From positions 1-64,000 of the forward strand of contig WEDG01002915.1 of the NCBI GenBank assembly GCA_017591395.1: a stretch of DNA of 64,000 nucleotides. The letters run 5' to 3'. The translations under genes and the position numbers were made by a program. The stretch is from Schistocephalus solidus. Taxonomy: Eukaryota; Platyhelminthes; Cestoda; Diphyllobothriidea; Diphyllobothriidae. The notes beneath the pieces were generated by a model. The model ran no database searches, was not told the origin of the DNA, and saw nothing but the letters and a program-made list of their open reading frames with translations. This document shows, one piece after another, positions 23,190 through 35,200 of this stretch. Positions within the stretch are counted from its first letter, which is position 1. Every line of letters begins with the position of its first letter.

Positions 23190-24760
23190 TTTCCGAATGA
23201 TGTTCCAGCGTCCATCGCGATTCACTATGTCGAAGGCGTTCATCAAATCCCTAAAATGAGTTAGAGGCGGGTCAGCATTTCTTTGGCCGTTCTCTTGCAA
23301 TTAGCTGGCTGCGAGTTACATTTCGTTGGTCCTTTCGCTTCTTTGAAATCCACAGTAACTTTCGGGGAGATGTCCTTACTGCAGCTGATGGATCACCTGA
23401 CTGAGTAGGACACCAGCTAAGACTTCCTGTAGTGCAGTGGAGAAAAGTGTATCTGCATTTATCAAGGATTTGTCCGCTCACTTTGTTCGTTTATGTGGGC
23501 GATGGTGGCGTCGCCCTATTGAGGAATTTGCTCTGGAAAGTGAGTTGAGTTAGTATACCAGCCGATGGACGTTATGTTGCTAGATTTCAGCTGGGAGAGA
23601 GTCAGCCCATAGTGCTTTGCCACTGGTGCACAGCGCGGGTGGTTTCTTGCAGTCTGAGCAGACGACCGCTGTTGGAGTTAGCTTCCATTTGAGTAAGCCC
23701 GTTGATGACTTTGTCAGAGATTGTATGACCGTCTGAGGCCCGGGGCTTCGGAATTTGCTATTTTTCCATCGGTAGTGTTGTGCCGTTTGAATAAATCATT
23801 GGCGCCGTCCTTTTAATTTGGGGCCTTAAACTGCCTCACTGAACGCATAGAAATTCAGCATCGGATTGCGGTCCAAGTATCCTCGTATATCTTCAGCCTT
23901 ATAATTCACCCAAACATTCCTCGTTTCCGATAGTCACTGCTGCATTAGACTTCGAGATCGAAAAAAAAGCCCGCTTCTATAGCGTCGTTTCTGCACTTGA
24001 CATGGCCGTTGTTCTCGATCAAGCAGCTCCCACAGGGTTGCAGTTGCACCTCCATCATGGAGATAGCGAGACGGTGATTTGCCAGAAGTCAACAACACAC
24101 CCTATTGGTCACTAGCACGTCACATTGATCAGACTTACACACGAGGACTTAGTCGAACGGTTGCCTGTGGTGGGAGTGAAGGTACCTCCATGTCACCTTC
24201 TCCCTTATCGAAAAATGGAAGATTGTGTTCGTCAGGAGAAGGCTGTGTTCTGCGCAGGCCTATAGGAGGAAATTGCCACTGTTGCTGCACTGCCGACCCC
24301 GTAGTGGCTCAGCACTCCCTGCCAGCTTGCGTGCCCTATGCCGCCGGGGGCATTGAAGGAAAATGAATTTATCGGCCTTCGGCACAGCTGCTAGGAGGGC
24401 CTGCGGGTCCCTTTTCGGGACTGATTATTGGGAAGGAAAGCATAGGCGCTGACAAAGATGAGTTTTTTACTCGATAACGTAGGCGCAGAGTCATGAGACG
24501 ATCATGTGATACCCTGTCGCAGAAAATGCACTTGTCCACGACGTCTTTAACGATGACAAAAGCGACTCCAGCGTCACGTTCTGCATTTCGGCTTCCATTC
24601 CAATGGGTGTAACCAGCACCGACCTATTCAGTTTGTGCCAGTTTAAAGAATCGAGCCGCGATGACCGCCTTACAGCGTGACCGGAGTTATCCTCATTTCT
24701 GCTCAGTTGCTCAGCACTCTGTCTAAAACTAACGAACTTTCCAGGTTGTCAAAATGATTG
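23190..24760 (-). pseudogene. Ancient LINE relic G
   Basis: Minus-strand sequence matches the LINE family at low identity in the expected order. AP-endonuclease sequence (24030-24750) aligns with 33780-34560 of copy A, including the tracts around CAGCACTCCCTGCCAG and GGCATTGAAG. RT sequence (23190-23330) aligns with the region before the AFDTV motif. The middle is decayed or deleted. No frame is open for long. It is clearly much older than copies A-C. Confidence 0.7.
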
Positions 24761-25618
24761 GCGTCCATTTTACAGCTTATGACAGATACGCGGATAGTTT
24801 TTGGTTTTGCATTGCATTTTGTCTTAAAGTTTCGCGTTCACGTGCAGACGGTGTGATTATTCGACATTTTTTCAGGCCTTTTACTACCCCCTCGTCAGAA
24901 GGTACGCAGTGTTACCGTTAACTATGGCTACTCAATCGCCTCAGGAGTCTGCCGCATTACATTATAGATCACAACTTCTGTTTATGAAATCGCTATAACT
25001 CACTGCGTAGGATTCCTGTGTGTTGACGGGGTGGGGGGGGGGGAAGAAAGAGGACAGGACGCGGGACAGGATTTTGGGTTGTGGAGACAAACATGAGATA
25101 CCTTAATCTGGTTTGGCTAGTCGGTCGGGTCAGCCACCAGGTTAGAACCGCTAAGCAGAGGATAGCTGCAGGGAGTTGCAGATGACAGCCAGGCGCCTAT
25201 TGAGGGTAGTACGTACACCAGGCTCATGAAACTACCTGTCATTCTTACAAGGTGTACGCTCTCCCTGAACCCCCTCTCCCTCGACCCGATAAGTCTACCA
25301 CACACAACCTCGCCGGTTGATCTACTTATCGGTTGAAAACGGGCTCAGTTCCAGCTTTGGACAATTGAGAGTTGAGTTTAGGAGAGCAGTCGGATCAGGC
25401 CACCTATCAGAGGTGTTAACCATTCATGTTCCCTTCAACACTGACACATTTGGAAAAGGTACGTGTGGGGCAGTACTGATGCAGATGAACAACAAATTGC
25501 TAGCTAAGTTTGAAATTTTTCCTAAGTAGTTTTGATTCAGAATTCAGACGAACCATGAAGAACCTAAAGCCCCAAAACAGCTGCTAGTTTGAATCAACGT
25601 GGGTGGGTAACTTGACCC
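24761..25618. other. Unassigned intergenic sequence with G-tract
   Basis: No gene was recognised. A G-rich run (GGGGTGGGGGGGGGG, about 25029-25044) could form a quadruplex on the plus strand. Confidence 0.4.
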
Positions 25619-25740
25619 AAGTGTGATTAAACTCACGGCTCCGGTGGGGTCCTCATGGCTCAGTTGGCTAGAGCGTTGGTTTTACTAAAGCCTTCCCTTT
25701 GCTGGCGTCGGTTCATATCCCACTGAAGCCACCGAGTTTA
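25619..25740 (+). mobile_element. tRNA-derived SINE, second family
   Basis: This shares the 5' flank AGTGTGATTAAACTCACGGC and the tRNA-like body with the copy at 44083. It has A-box-like GGCTCAGTTGGCTAGAGCG and a degraded B box (GGTTCATATCC). The distance between D arm and T arm is longer than in a normal tRNA, and both copies share upstream sequence, so this is a SINE rather than a functional tRNA gene. Confidence 0.65.
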
Positions 25741-26179
25741 TCAAAAATAAGTCGAATGAACCAACACGGATAAGTTACAGGCCACCGCTGCCGCCACCAC
25801 CATAATAATACTACTCATCCTCGGCGTTGTCGCCGTAATAATACTTGAGGACATAATCACTGGACCTCTAACCAGCCGGGAGTTGGCCACCTACCACGGA
25901 GAACATCTACGCAACACCACCGCGGAAACTATCACTGCACGTACTGAACTGTCTTGACTCGTGAGCGCCGACGCAAACAAACTTTTGACGCGGGCTAGTA
26001 CACCAGAACCAAATAAATGCCACTTGTGGTGACACGTCTGGCGTCGGCCAGTGCGTACAGGCAGCTGAGTCACACGCTATTGGTTTAGGCGTCGATTCGA
26101 CAATTGCGCAAATAACTGAAAGGGTCAAGTGACTGCCCCTCGAGCTTCAGTAGAACGCTCACGCGTGCGCATTCACAGT

Positions 26180-26258
26180 ATGCGGTTCTGGCGGCGTCTT
26201 TGCGCCTTCCTCGTTCTCACGCTGCTGCTGGCCAGCGTTCGGGAGACCAGATCGCATT
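26180..26258 (+). CDS. Gene 2 exon 1: signal peptide
   Basis: ATG at 26180 starts a 26-residue peptide with Arg-rich N-region and a hydrophobic core ([11 protein letters not shown]), typical of a signal peptide. The exon ends in phase 1 before GTAAGT, a perfect donor. A CCAAT-type box (ATTGG on this strand) lies about 100 bp upstream; no TATA box was noted. Confidence 0.7.
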
Positions 26259-29200
26259 GTAAGTCTCCGCTCTGAACTCTATTGTGCATATGAAAGCTAA
26301 TTGACATATTTAGCTAAGCTTCCTGTTGTTCGTTGCCTCCTTACAACTTATTTACAAATATTCCAAATGGGACACAGTTAAAGAGCGTCTGTGCTATTTT
26401 ACCTATTTTTGCCCTAACATAGGCTACCTAAAGGCGCCCAAAATAGGTGGAGATAAAGCGCTGAACAAGAACGTGGTCCTTAATTTAAACGGAATTTTCC
26501 ACGTTTCTAGAGCCTATTAAAACCACAAGTGTACGTGGGGTCTCATTTTTATGCACATTATTTGCTGCTTAAAGGGACCACATTCAAGTCGAAACGACTT
26601 GTTATGAACCTCAATTCTAGCACGCTAAATTTTCTTACCTATTGTCATTCGAGTTCAGTGACGGATGTTTTGGTTGGAGAGCTGTGCACTGTGGGAGCAG
26701 GAGTTAACGCAGTGTTTTAGGTAAATTTGGTGCTGAAACGAATTGAACATTGGCCGAAATCTTTGTCTTTCCTTGTTTATTTACTCGGGAATAAAAGGCA
26801 CAACCTGAGTGAATTCTTTCATAAAAAGCTTTTCGGGCTCGATTCAAAGGATTTACTCCAAGGTTGCGCATTAATTTTCTCTGGGAAGAGGGCATGAGAA
26901 TTGAAGTTAATGTACCAGAAAACATAGGGTACCCCGGGGGACCCACTGATTAGCTGAACCCCTCGAAGATGCGTCATGCAGCGGCACCGGATGGACAAAA
27001 TATGCGTGTCTGAACTTTTAGGTAGTACCTGTGCTGTCACTATGGTAACTCATTGAGTCTTTCTGTTTCCTAACACAAAAGGCGGTATGACAGTGGAGTA
27101 GGACCCTCCTCCACGATACACGTGACCTTGCGCTAAACCCCAGGGAATAAGGGTTAGGGTTGAGCTTGTATGCCACTAACCACATGCTGGCAGCATGTGA
27201 ATATTACGCTGTGATTCCGCAGTAAATTATGGATTGCAACTCAACTATTCATGCAAGATCTTGAACCGAGTCTGAAAAGGTTTGTTCTGAAGGCATTACT
27301 CCAAATGCATTCATTTATTTCCTCGGGAACTAAGCAAGGCAGTTGTAGGCCTTTGGCAGGGCCGCAGTGCCCGATCACATAAGCGTCCAGTCGACACGCT
27401 CAACCAGACCAGTGATGCATGAAAATGAGAGTGAGAGGGTAAGGGCGATGGTGGGCCTGGTCGCTTGTGATGTCGACTAACTGTGTACGAACTAGTTTCC
27501 TCTTCAAATGTTGTCAATTAATGAGATTTAGGTGACGGTTTTCAAACAATCTAATAATGCTTGTATATTTCAAATGATATAGCCCTGAAATTCCTCTTAC
27601 TGCTCACAGATTATCCGACGCGCATTTCATATAAAAACCACTTTACTCTTTCCTATTCCCTTAATAAAATCTACTAGCACTAACAACATAGTCCTAAGGA
27701 TGTAAATTAAACTATGCACTTTAAAAACAACACCAATAGGCTTGCGTATATAAGATTAGATTATTACAACTGCGGGATTCTCAGTAAATCTTGCGAATAA
27801 AATCGTGTTCAAAAATTGACATTCACACTGCCGTCAAGTGCAACGCCCGAAGATAGCATAATTCGTTGCAAATCGAGTTGGACGTATCCACCTTCTGGAT
27901 GTGCCTCTGACTGATGAGTGCATCGATAGAAGAAGTAAGCATCATTTGAAAATTTCAGACAATTTTAACAATTACTTGTTCTCTAAGGGTCGGCTAAATG
28001 GCCTCTCAGCAGGGCATGGGAACAGGAACCACTCGTAATGCAGGTAGTGCCGGGGAAATTAGCGTTAGGGTTAAGGCTAGACATAGTGTTTATGTAAATT
28101 TAGGACCAGGGCGGAAAGTAGGATAAGATTTAGGATAACAATTTCGATGAAGCTTTGGGCAATTAGCGGAAGGCTAAGTGAATTCTAGGGCGGCGTTCCT
28201 CTTCTCGTTTAATGCTGTGGCGATCTTATAACCAATTCCAATCACTTTTTCTCCCTGAGTTTGATTTATACCAACGTTTTGGAAGATGGTCACCTCAAAC
28301 CCGGCATGCTCCAGACAAAGGTACTCCAGTACGCCCAGTCAACTTGAATCGGACAGGCGAGCGGGAATTGGGGCAGGAGCGAAAGATTGATGTTCATCCA
28401 GCTCGAAGTTAGCCGTGAATTCTTCACTATGAGCGAAGAGACACGCTGTGAACCTGCGTTAACAACTGCGACTTGGAACGCTGCGAAATGATGTCATAGT
28501 CTAACTAATTAATAAAAACCAGGCCGCAGTAGCTCCAAAATGTACCATTTATTGTATTCTCAGTTACATGAAATGCGAGAGCTTCTGAATGAAGTCTTGT
28601 GCATGCGAAGTTTGCTACTGGGTGATGTGTGCCACACGAAAATGATGTATTCAGTCTGTCAACTGCTACACCTACGCCAACCTCCGGTCGTCTTGCCCTC
28701 GAATGACGGTGGATGTGTGAATAGAGGAGAGGGTAGATACATGGAGAGTGTGTGCCAATTTAAACAAAACGCGCGTGCAGGTCAGAGTTGCGTCCTCCTC
28801 GCGGGGATGGAGCTTTTTATGGTCAGCAGAGGAAAACCGTTTGTGTTGCGGCACGTGTGATCGAGATTTTAGACCTTATTTATTCCCCGGGCCATATATC
28901 ATAGTAAACTGCATCACATAATATTTAAATCAGATAGTCGCAGAAATAGAAGTTAAAGAGTGAAACCGATGGAGCACAAGTCCCTCACTTTCCTTTGACT
29001 GACGAGCAATTAACTTCTGACACCCCCATCCTCATGATCAACAACGTCAGGTTCGGCGGACTAACCATCTACCGAAGGATCTTCATGCACTTGCGTATTG
29101 CACGAGAATCTCTTCGTTCGCACTCTGAACTACCATTGATTCCCCAGTCCTCTGTACCGAACAAATGCAACTACTTGCATCAAGGTGGGGCACTTATATT

Positions 29201-32200
29201 AGTACTAAAATGAGTGGTCACGTTCAATGGATGTTGCGACACCGTCCAACAAGCGTATTTGTTCGAAAATTGAATGAAAAGAAGTATTCATCCTGTATTT
29301 AATTGACACCCATTTGTCTTTGTCATGCCTTCCAAAACCCGATGCTCTACCAGACATAGTTAAAGCTTTTTATTTTACCTGTTTCTTTAGTAGATCGATA
29401 ATTTGCTCATCGTATGCAACGAACGCCACTGTCGCGATGTCAGACCTCCACAGCATCTGTCTTGTACCATATCCTCCGGCATGCATTAACTTCAACTAGG
29501 GATAAAAAGGCAAGTCGACTGGAAATGCGTGTGGGAGCAGGGGCTTTTGGGGCTGAATTTGCGTCTGCGTAAACCACACCTGCCGCTTCCTACAGACACA
29601 TGACCTGTAGTTTGGCCTCTGGCGTTTCAAAAAATGACACATTACGAAGGGGCCATTGCAGCCTCCTCCTTAGTCCTGAGAAGGATATGGTTATCTCTAC
29701 AGTTTCAGCCTTCTAAACCACGATTTCTCCTAATCGGAATTATTGGGAGGAAAATGTGCACTGGATCAGTTAATGCGAGTGCGGTTCCCGTCATCCGCCA
29801 CGTAATAACACGCCTGTGCGGTAATTTTTTGAGGCCTATCGCGACATTGCACACTGCGACTGAGACACACGAGCACTTGTTAACATTCCGGTCCGAAGTG
29901 CCGAACATGGCTCCTATGGGGTACAAAGAATATCAGAAATTATAAAATATGCATGAAGTGGATTTGAAACGGTAGCAAATAAGTGGCTAAAACTCAAGTC
30001 TGGTCATCTTATTCGGCCTTGAATGTGAATTTTGCCTTAGATACGTGGTTAACTTATTAAGATGAGCATAATATTTGCTATCAAGTTATCACAAACGACA
30101 AGGATCTTCATTGACTCGTTCTGCAAATTTTCTATCAACCCAGTTCTCATATCTTGTAGGCCCAATTCGTGTATATTGCAGGCCCTGTCAACTTTTAAGC
30201 ATATATTCTGTGCTGTACTAATAACAGAGTTAAGATGCGCGTTGGTTCCGTCCCCCCCCGACAGTTCGACCGTCGATTTCGGCGAGGTCCAACGTATGCT
30301 CCACGGAAGGGTGGTTCAGGTACGGTTACTTGCACGTGAATTAGGTTTAAGTGATAGTAGCCTTGCGCTGCAGCTACCGCACTCTCTCCTCCTCCCCCCC
30401 CCCTCAGCCCGGTGTCAAAAAAAGAGTCAAGAAGACTGGAGATGGGAGAGGGCGCAGGTGGCTGGCGCGGCCAGAGCCGCTCCTGGGTGTACCACCACAC
30501 CTGGCACGGATCCCACGGAGTGGGAGTGCCATAAAGGCCACATTAAGAAGGAGCCATTGCAGCCTGACTCTCAGTCCGCTAGGAAACCGTGATTTTATCA
30601 GGTACATTTTAAAGATTGTGAGGTTATTGTCTATGTATTAGTGTAGATAGTGCGTGCTGACGTGGCTTAGCCTCCGGTGGTTTACCGCAGGTTGTCGTGG
30701 AGGCGCATGTATCCTACTACGCCCCTGCAGTGTGTAAATGTGCGGGAGCAGTGATGGCAGTGGAGGCGGGCGTTGCGACTGTATGTCGGAGACCCAGGCA
30801 CTTGTTCACCAGACTCCGTGCGAGGAATTCGCAGGTGACCGACGAAGCCGATGCGTGAGTTGAAGTTGCGGGCGCAGTGTGGGCAGGAGAAATCGGTAGA
30901 GGCTGGGGGATGAAAATCGTGGTAGTGGGGGTGGCAGTGGCGGTAAGAATGGCAGGAGCGGAAGGTGTGAATGGTGTATCGGTGTTGTCGGCATTGCGGT
31001 AAATTCCGCTGTCATGGATGCGCATGTGGCCGAATAGGCCCATGCGATGAGTGAATGCGCGAGGACAGTGAGGGCAGTGGAGGCGGCGATCTCTGCGGTA
31101 TGTTGGTGCTCTAGGCACTGGTTCGCCAGTCTCTGTATGACGGATTCGCAAGTGACTGACCAAGCCGATGCGTGAGGTGAATGTGCGGTCGCATTGAGGA
31201 CAGTTTAGGACAGAGTCCCCATCGCTGATGGTAGTGGTGGGGTTATTAAAGGCGAAGGTGGTGGTGGTTGCAGTGGTGGGGGTAACAGGCGATGAGTATT
31301 GGGATGTGGTCTCTATGATGGTGAGAGCAATGGAATTGATGCCAGGAGTGAGGGTGGGAGATTCTGAAGGAGGGCTGGCAGAATTTTACACAGAAATTGT
31401 CGGATTGTTGGTGCATTGCGTCCGAAGATGTCCAACCAGGCCGATTCGCGCGCGGAAGATGCGTTGACAGCGCGGGCATGTTGGCAGGGCCTGGGCATTG
31501 GCGGTGTTGGTCCGGGGCGCTGGTGACTTTCGTGCCGCTCTTTTGGCCTTGGCGGCGGCGATCCGGTTGGCCTCATAGATTGCTGCACCAGTCTTAACGG
31601 ATCTTCTTCACGCCATTCTATCCTGGGCGAGGTCCTCCAGGTCGCCGGGTCGATTTGCAGTTGATTCAGCGATTTCTTCAAAACGTCCTTGTAGCGCCGT
31701 TTTTGACCTTCCTGTCGGCGAGCAACCGCAGTGACATCTCCGTAGAAAAGGCGCTTGGGTAGTCACTCGTCGTCTATTCTTACCAGGTAGCCACTCCTTT
31801 GCAGTTGCACTTGCCTCAGCATGGCGTGGATACTGAGGATTCCGGTCCGCTCCAGGACTTCCGTGTCCGGGATCCTATCTTGCCCTCTCATCTTCAGTAT
31901 TCTGCAGAGGCAGCTGAGATGGAAGTGATTCAGCTTCCTGGCTTGATTCAAGTAGACGGTCTAGGTCTCCGCTCCGTGAGGGAGTGTCGTCATGTCGACG
32001 GCCTTGTACATCTTCAGTTTGGTGTTCAGGTAAATACCGTGGTGATTCGACACGGAGACCTGCAGCAAGCCGAACGCCTAACTATCTTTGGAGATCAGTT
32101 GGGCGATCTCGTCATCGATTCTCGTGTTGCGTGACAGCGTGCTTCCTAGATAAGCGAAGGTTTTCACGTTTTTGAGTTTTGCACCCTTGACATTGATTCG

Positions 32201-35200
32201 AGGAGCACTGTATTCCACGGTGGCATGACAACCGTTTGGCTGTACTGATTGTTAATCCAAAATCGGCGCAGCCTTCGGCGAGAGGTCCATGCTCCTTTGC
32301 ATGTCCTCCTCCGTCACGGTGTTAAGGGCGCAGTCGTCCGCGAAGAGCAAGTCATGGACTGTAGTCGTAAACACGCGCGTTGGAGCCTGCATACGCCGAC
32401 TGTTGAGAAGGCGCCCGTCAGTTTTTAGGCGATGCGAATACCAGGCTGTTCATCACGGTAGGCGTCCATCAGCATAGCCGAGAACATGAGACTGAAGAGT
32501 GTGGGGGCCAGTACGCAGCCCTGCTTTACTCCGGTGGTCACTGCGAATGCTTCGGATACCGTCCCGTTGTCAGTGACGCGCGCCGTCATCCCGTCATGAA
32601 GCTGACGCACCATGTGCGTGAACCGCTCAGGACAACCAAATTTCTGCATGACTTTCCACAGTCCGTCACGATTCACCGTGTCAAAGGCTTTCGTTAGATC
32701 CACGAAGGTAGTGTAAAGGTGAGTTCGCATCTCCTGACACTTCTCTTGTAGCTGGCGGGCGCCAAAGATCATATCGGTTGTCCCGCGGTGTCAGCGGAAG
32801 CCACATTGGCTTTCCGGGAGCAGGCCCTGCTCTAGATGACCGTTAAGACGATTGAGAAGGATACGGGCGAAGATCTTCCCGGCGATGTTGAGCAACGAGA
32901 TGCTTCTGTGATTATCACAGAGTTGCCGGTTCCCCTTCCGTTTGTAGAGATGGACGATGGTCGCGTCTTTGAAATCCTGAGGAACTTGTCCTTGGCGCCA
33001 CATCTCCTGGAAGAGTGTTGTGAGTTCTGCCATCAGCCGGGGCCCACCGTGCTTGTAGACTTCCGGTGGGATTGCGTCGGATCCCGGTGCTTTACCGCTG
33101 GAAATCTGCTGCACGGCCCGGATGGTTTCTGGTAGGGAAGGCGGCAGATCCAGGTCATTGTTCGTGTCCACTTGAGGGAGCCGGTCAATGGCAGCATCGG
33201 AGATGGCTGATGAGCAATTAAGGACACTTCTGAAGTGCTCGGCCCAGCGCTTCAGAATTTGCGATTTCTCTGTCAGCAGTGTTGTCCCATCAGAGCTGAG
33301 CAGCGGTGCGGACCCCTTCATACACGGGCCGTAGATGGCCTTGATGGCTTTGAAAAAGTTTTTCATTTCATTTCGGTTCACATACCCCTGGATTTCTTCA
33401 GCCTTTCGGATCATCCAGGCATCCTGCATCTCCCGCAGCCGTTGTTGTACAAGGCGCCTGCATCTGAAGAAGGCTGCTTTGGTGGCGTCAGTTCGAAGGT
33501 CCATGTAGGCTTTGTGTAGTCTATTCTTCTCCGCGAGTAAGTTGCTGATGTGGGCGTCATTGTCGTCAAACCAGTCCTGGTGTCGACGGTGTGCGCGTCC
33601 GAGCACATCGAGGGCGGTGGACTGGATGACATTTCGCAGTTGACACCATCGTGTCTCCACGGTATCGTTATCATCTGGAGCATGCAAGTCCCTCCAGTTT
33701 CTCGGTTATTTGGTTGCTGAAATCAAAACAGTGAGCAGGCAAAATTTAATAAAAGAGTATTTAACTTACATGGCGGCCGCTTACCTTGGGGCCTTCGTCG
33801 GGGTTGCAGTCGGAGCCTCATCTGGGAGATGACGAGGCGGTGATCTGTCCAACCATCGGCATCGCGGATCGCCTTGGTTACCAGCACGTCCTGTCGATCT
33901 CGCCTCCGGACGAGAACATAGTCCAGCAGATGCCAGCGCCGCGACCGATGGTGCATCCACGTGGCCTTCTCCCGCGTCGGAAGGCGGAAAAAGGTGTTGG
34001 ACAGCAGGAGACGGTGTTCCGCACGTGCGCAGAAGAAGGAGGCCGTTAGCGTTGCAGCTACCCAGACCGTGGGGACCCAGCACTCCCTGCCAGGTAGCGT
34101 GGTCCGTCCCGACGCGGGCATTGAAGTCACCAAGGACAATTAACTTGTCCTCTTCGGCACAGTCGCCAGCAAGGCGTGCAGGTCCTCGTAGAATTGGTCC
34201 TTCGCCGCATCAGAGCTCGTCATTGGGGGAGCGTAGGCGCTGATGATGGTGGCGAACTGGTCTCCCCGAAGAGGCAGGCGGAGGCTCATCAGGCGATCAT
34301 TGATACCCTGCGGCAGACAGGGCAGACGTTCCACGATGTCGTTACGGATGGCAAAGGTAACACCAGCGTCGCGTCGCTCTGCCTTTGGCCGGCCGCTCCA
34401 GAAGAAGGTGTAGCTGGCCGCCACCTCCTCCAGCTGACCCTGCTCAGAGAATCGGGTCTCGCTGAGAGCAGCAATGTCCACCATGTAGCGCGCCAGTTCC
34501 CGAGCGACTAGCGCCGTCCGCCGTTCCGGCCGGTTGCTCCTAGGATTGTCTAAAAGGGAACGAACATTCCAGGCTGCTAGTGTGAGTGGACTCACCCGAG
34601 CAGCCTGGAGAGTATGGCGAGGGGATGAGAACGGGGGGTATTGTTGTTTGTTTGAGTTTTTACGACCGCGTAGTTTGCGATCTGCGAGCCGCGGCCGGCT
34701 GCAGAAGACGTGAGAACCAGCATTTTTTTAGGGCACCTTTTTGAGCCCGTTCCTCCGCGAGGAGGCAAGCAGTGCTATCCCTAAATAGGGCTGCTCGGAC
34801 ATCCCAGACGGCTGCCGAACTCCACTATGGGTCACGGTTTTGGTTTAGTGGAAGAACGACCCGAGTTAGTCTGGGCCGCCTACGGGGTTGCTGTCGCCCC
34901 CACCGTAGGACTTTTTGAGAGGGGGGAGAGATGGGAAGTTCGGGAGTCAGACATACCGGGTGTGGAGGCACACACAACACCGGAGACCCTCACCTGGTTT
35001 AGCCCGCCGGTCGTAACGGTTGCCCGGGGTGTGGCCGCTGGGAAGAACCCAACTTCGAGGAGCCACAGGTGAGAGTTGGGTACCAGTTAGAGGCGGCCAC
35101 AGGAGCATTCACCACCTGTATGAGACAAATGGAGCGACCAAATGCAAGCTGTGTGGTGCTGCCCCTAACTAGTACCCCTACACCCCAGGGGCACACACAC

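Larger units (their letters stand above)
30260..35186 (-). mobile_element. LINE copy A, near full length
   Basis: This is an APE-type non-LTR retrotransposon on the minus strand. The 5' untranslated region starts near 35186 (GGGGTGTAGGGGTACTAG) and the 3' end is near 30260 (GGTCGAACTGTC). A single polyprotein order is visible: AP endonuclease, reverse transcriptase, C2H2 fingers. There is no separate ORF1 and no poly(A) tail. Compared with copies B and C, about 450 bp are missing from the 3' untranslated region, with the junction near 30590. Several frameshifts and at least one in-frame TGA make it inactive. It lies in intron 1 of the protease gene, antisense to it. Confidence 0.85.

Noticed and set aside
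25029..25044. G-run as a regulatory quadruplex upstream of the protease gene
   Set aside because: It lies over 1 kb from the signal exon and is a simple homopolymer tract, with nothing linking it to regulation.
27905..27940. CTGATGA word resembling a hammerhead ribozyme core
   Set aside because: There is no suitable stem II followed by GAAA and no cleavage-site stem. A single 7-base match is expected by chance.
30062..30641. Overlapping open frames of up to 176 codons near the 3' end of LINE copy A
   Set aside because: They run across the LINE 3' untranslated region and the adjacent intron sequence. The same region in copies B-E is not conserved as protein.
31799..32134. Plus-strand frames opposite LINE copies A and D
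   Set aside because: They are antisense shadows of the RT coding sequence, which has all the recognisable motifs on the minus strand.
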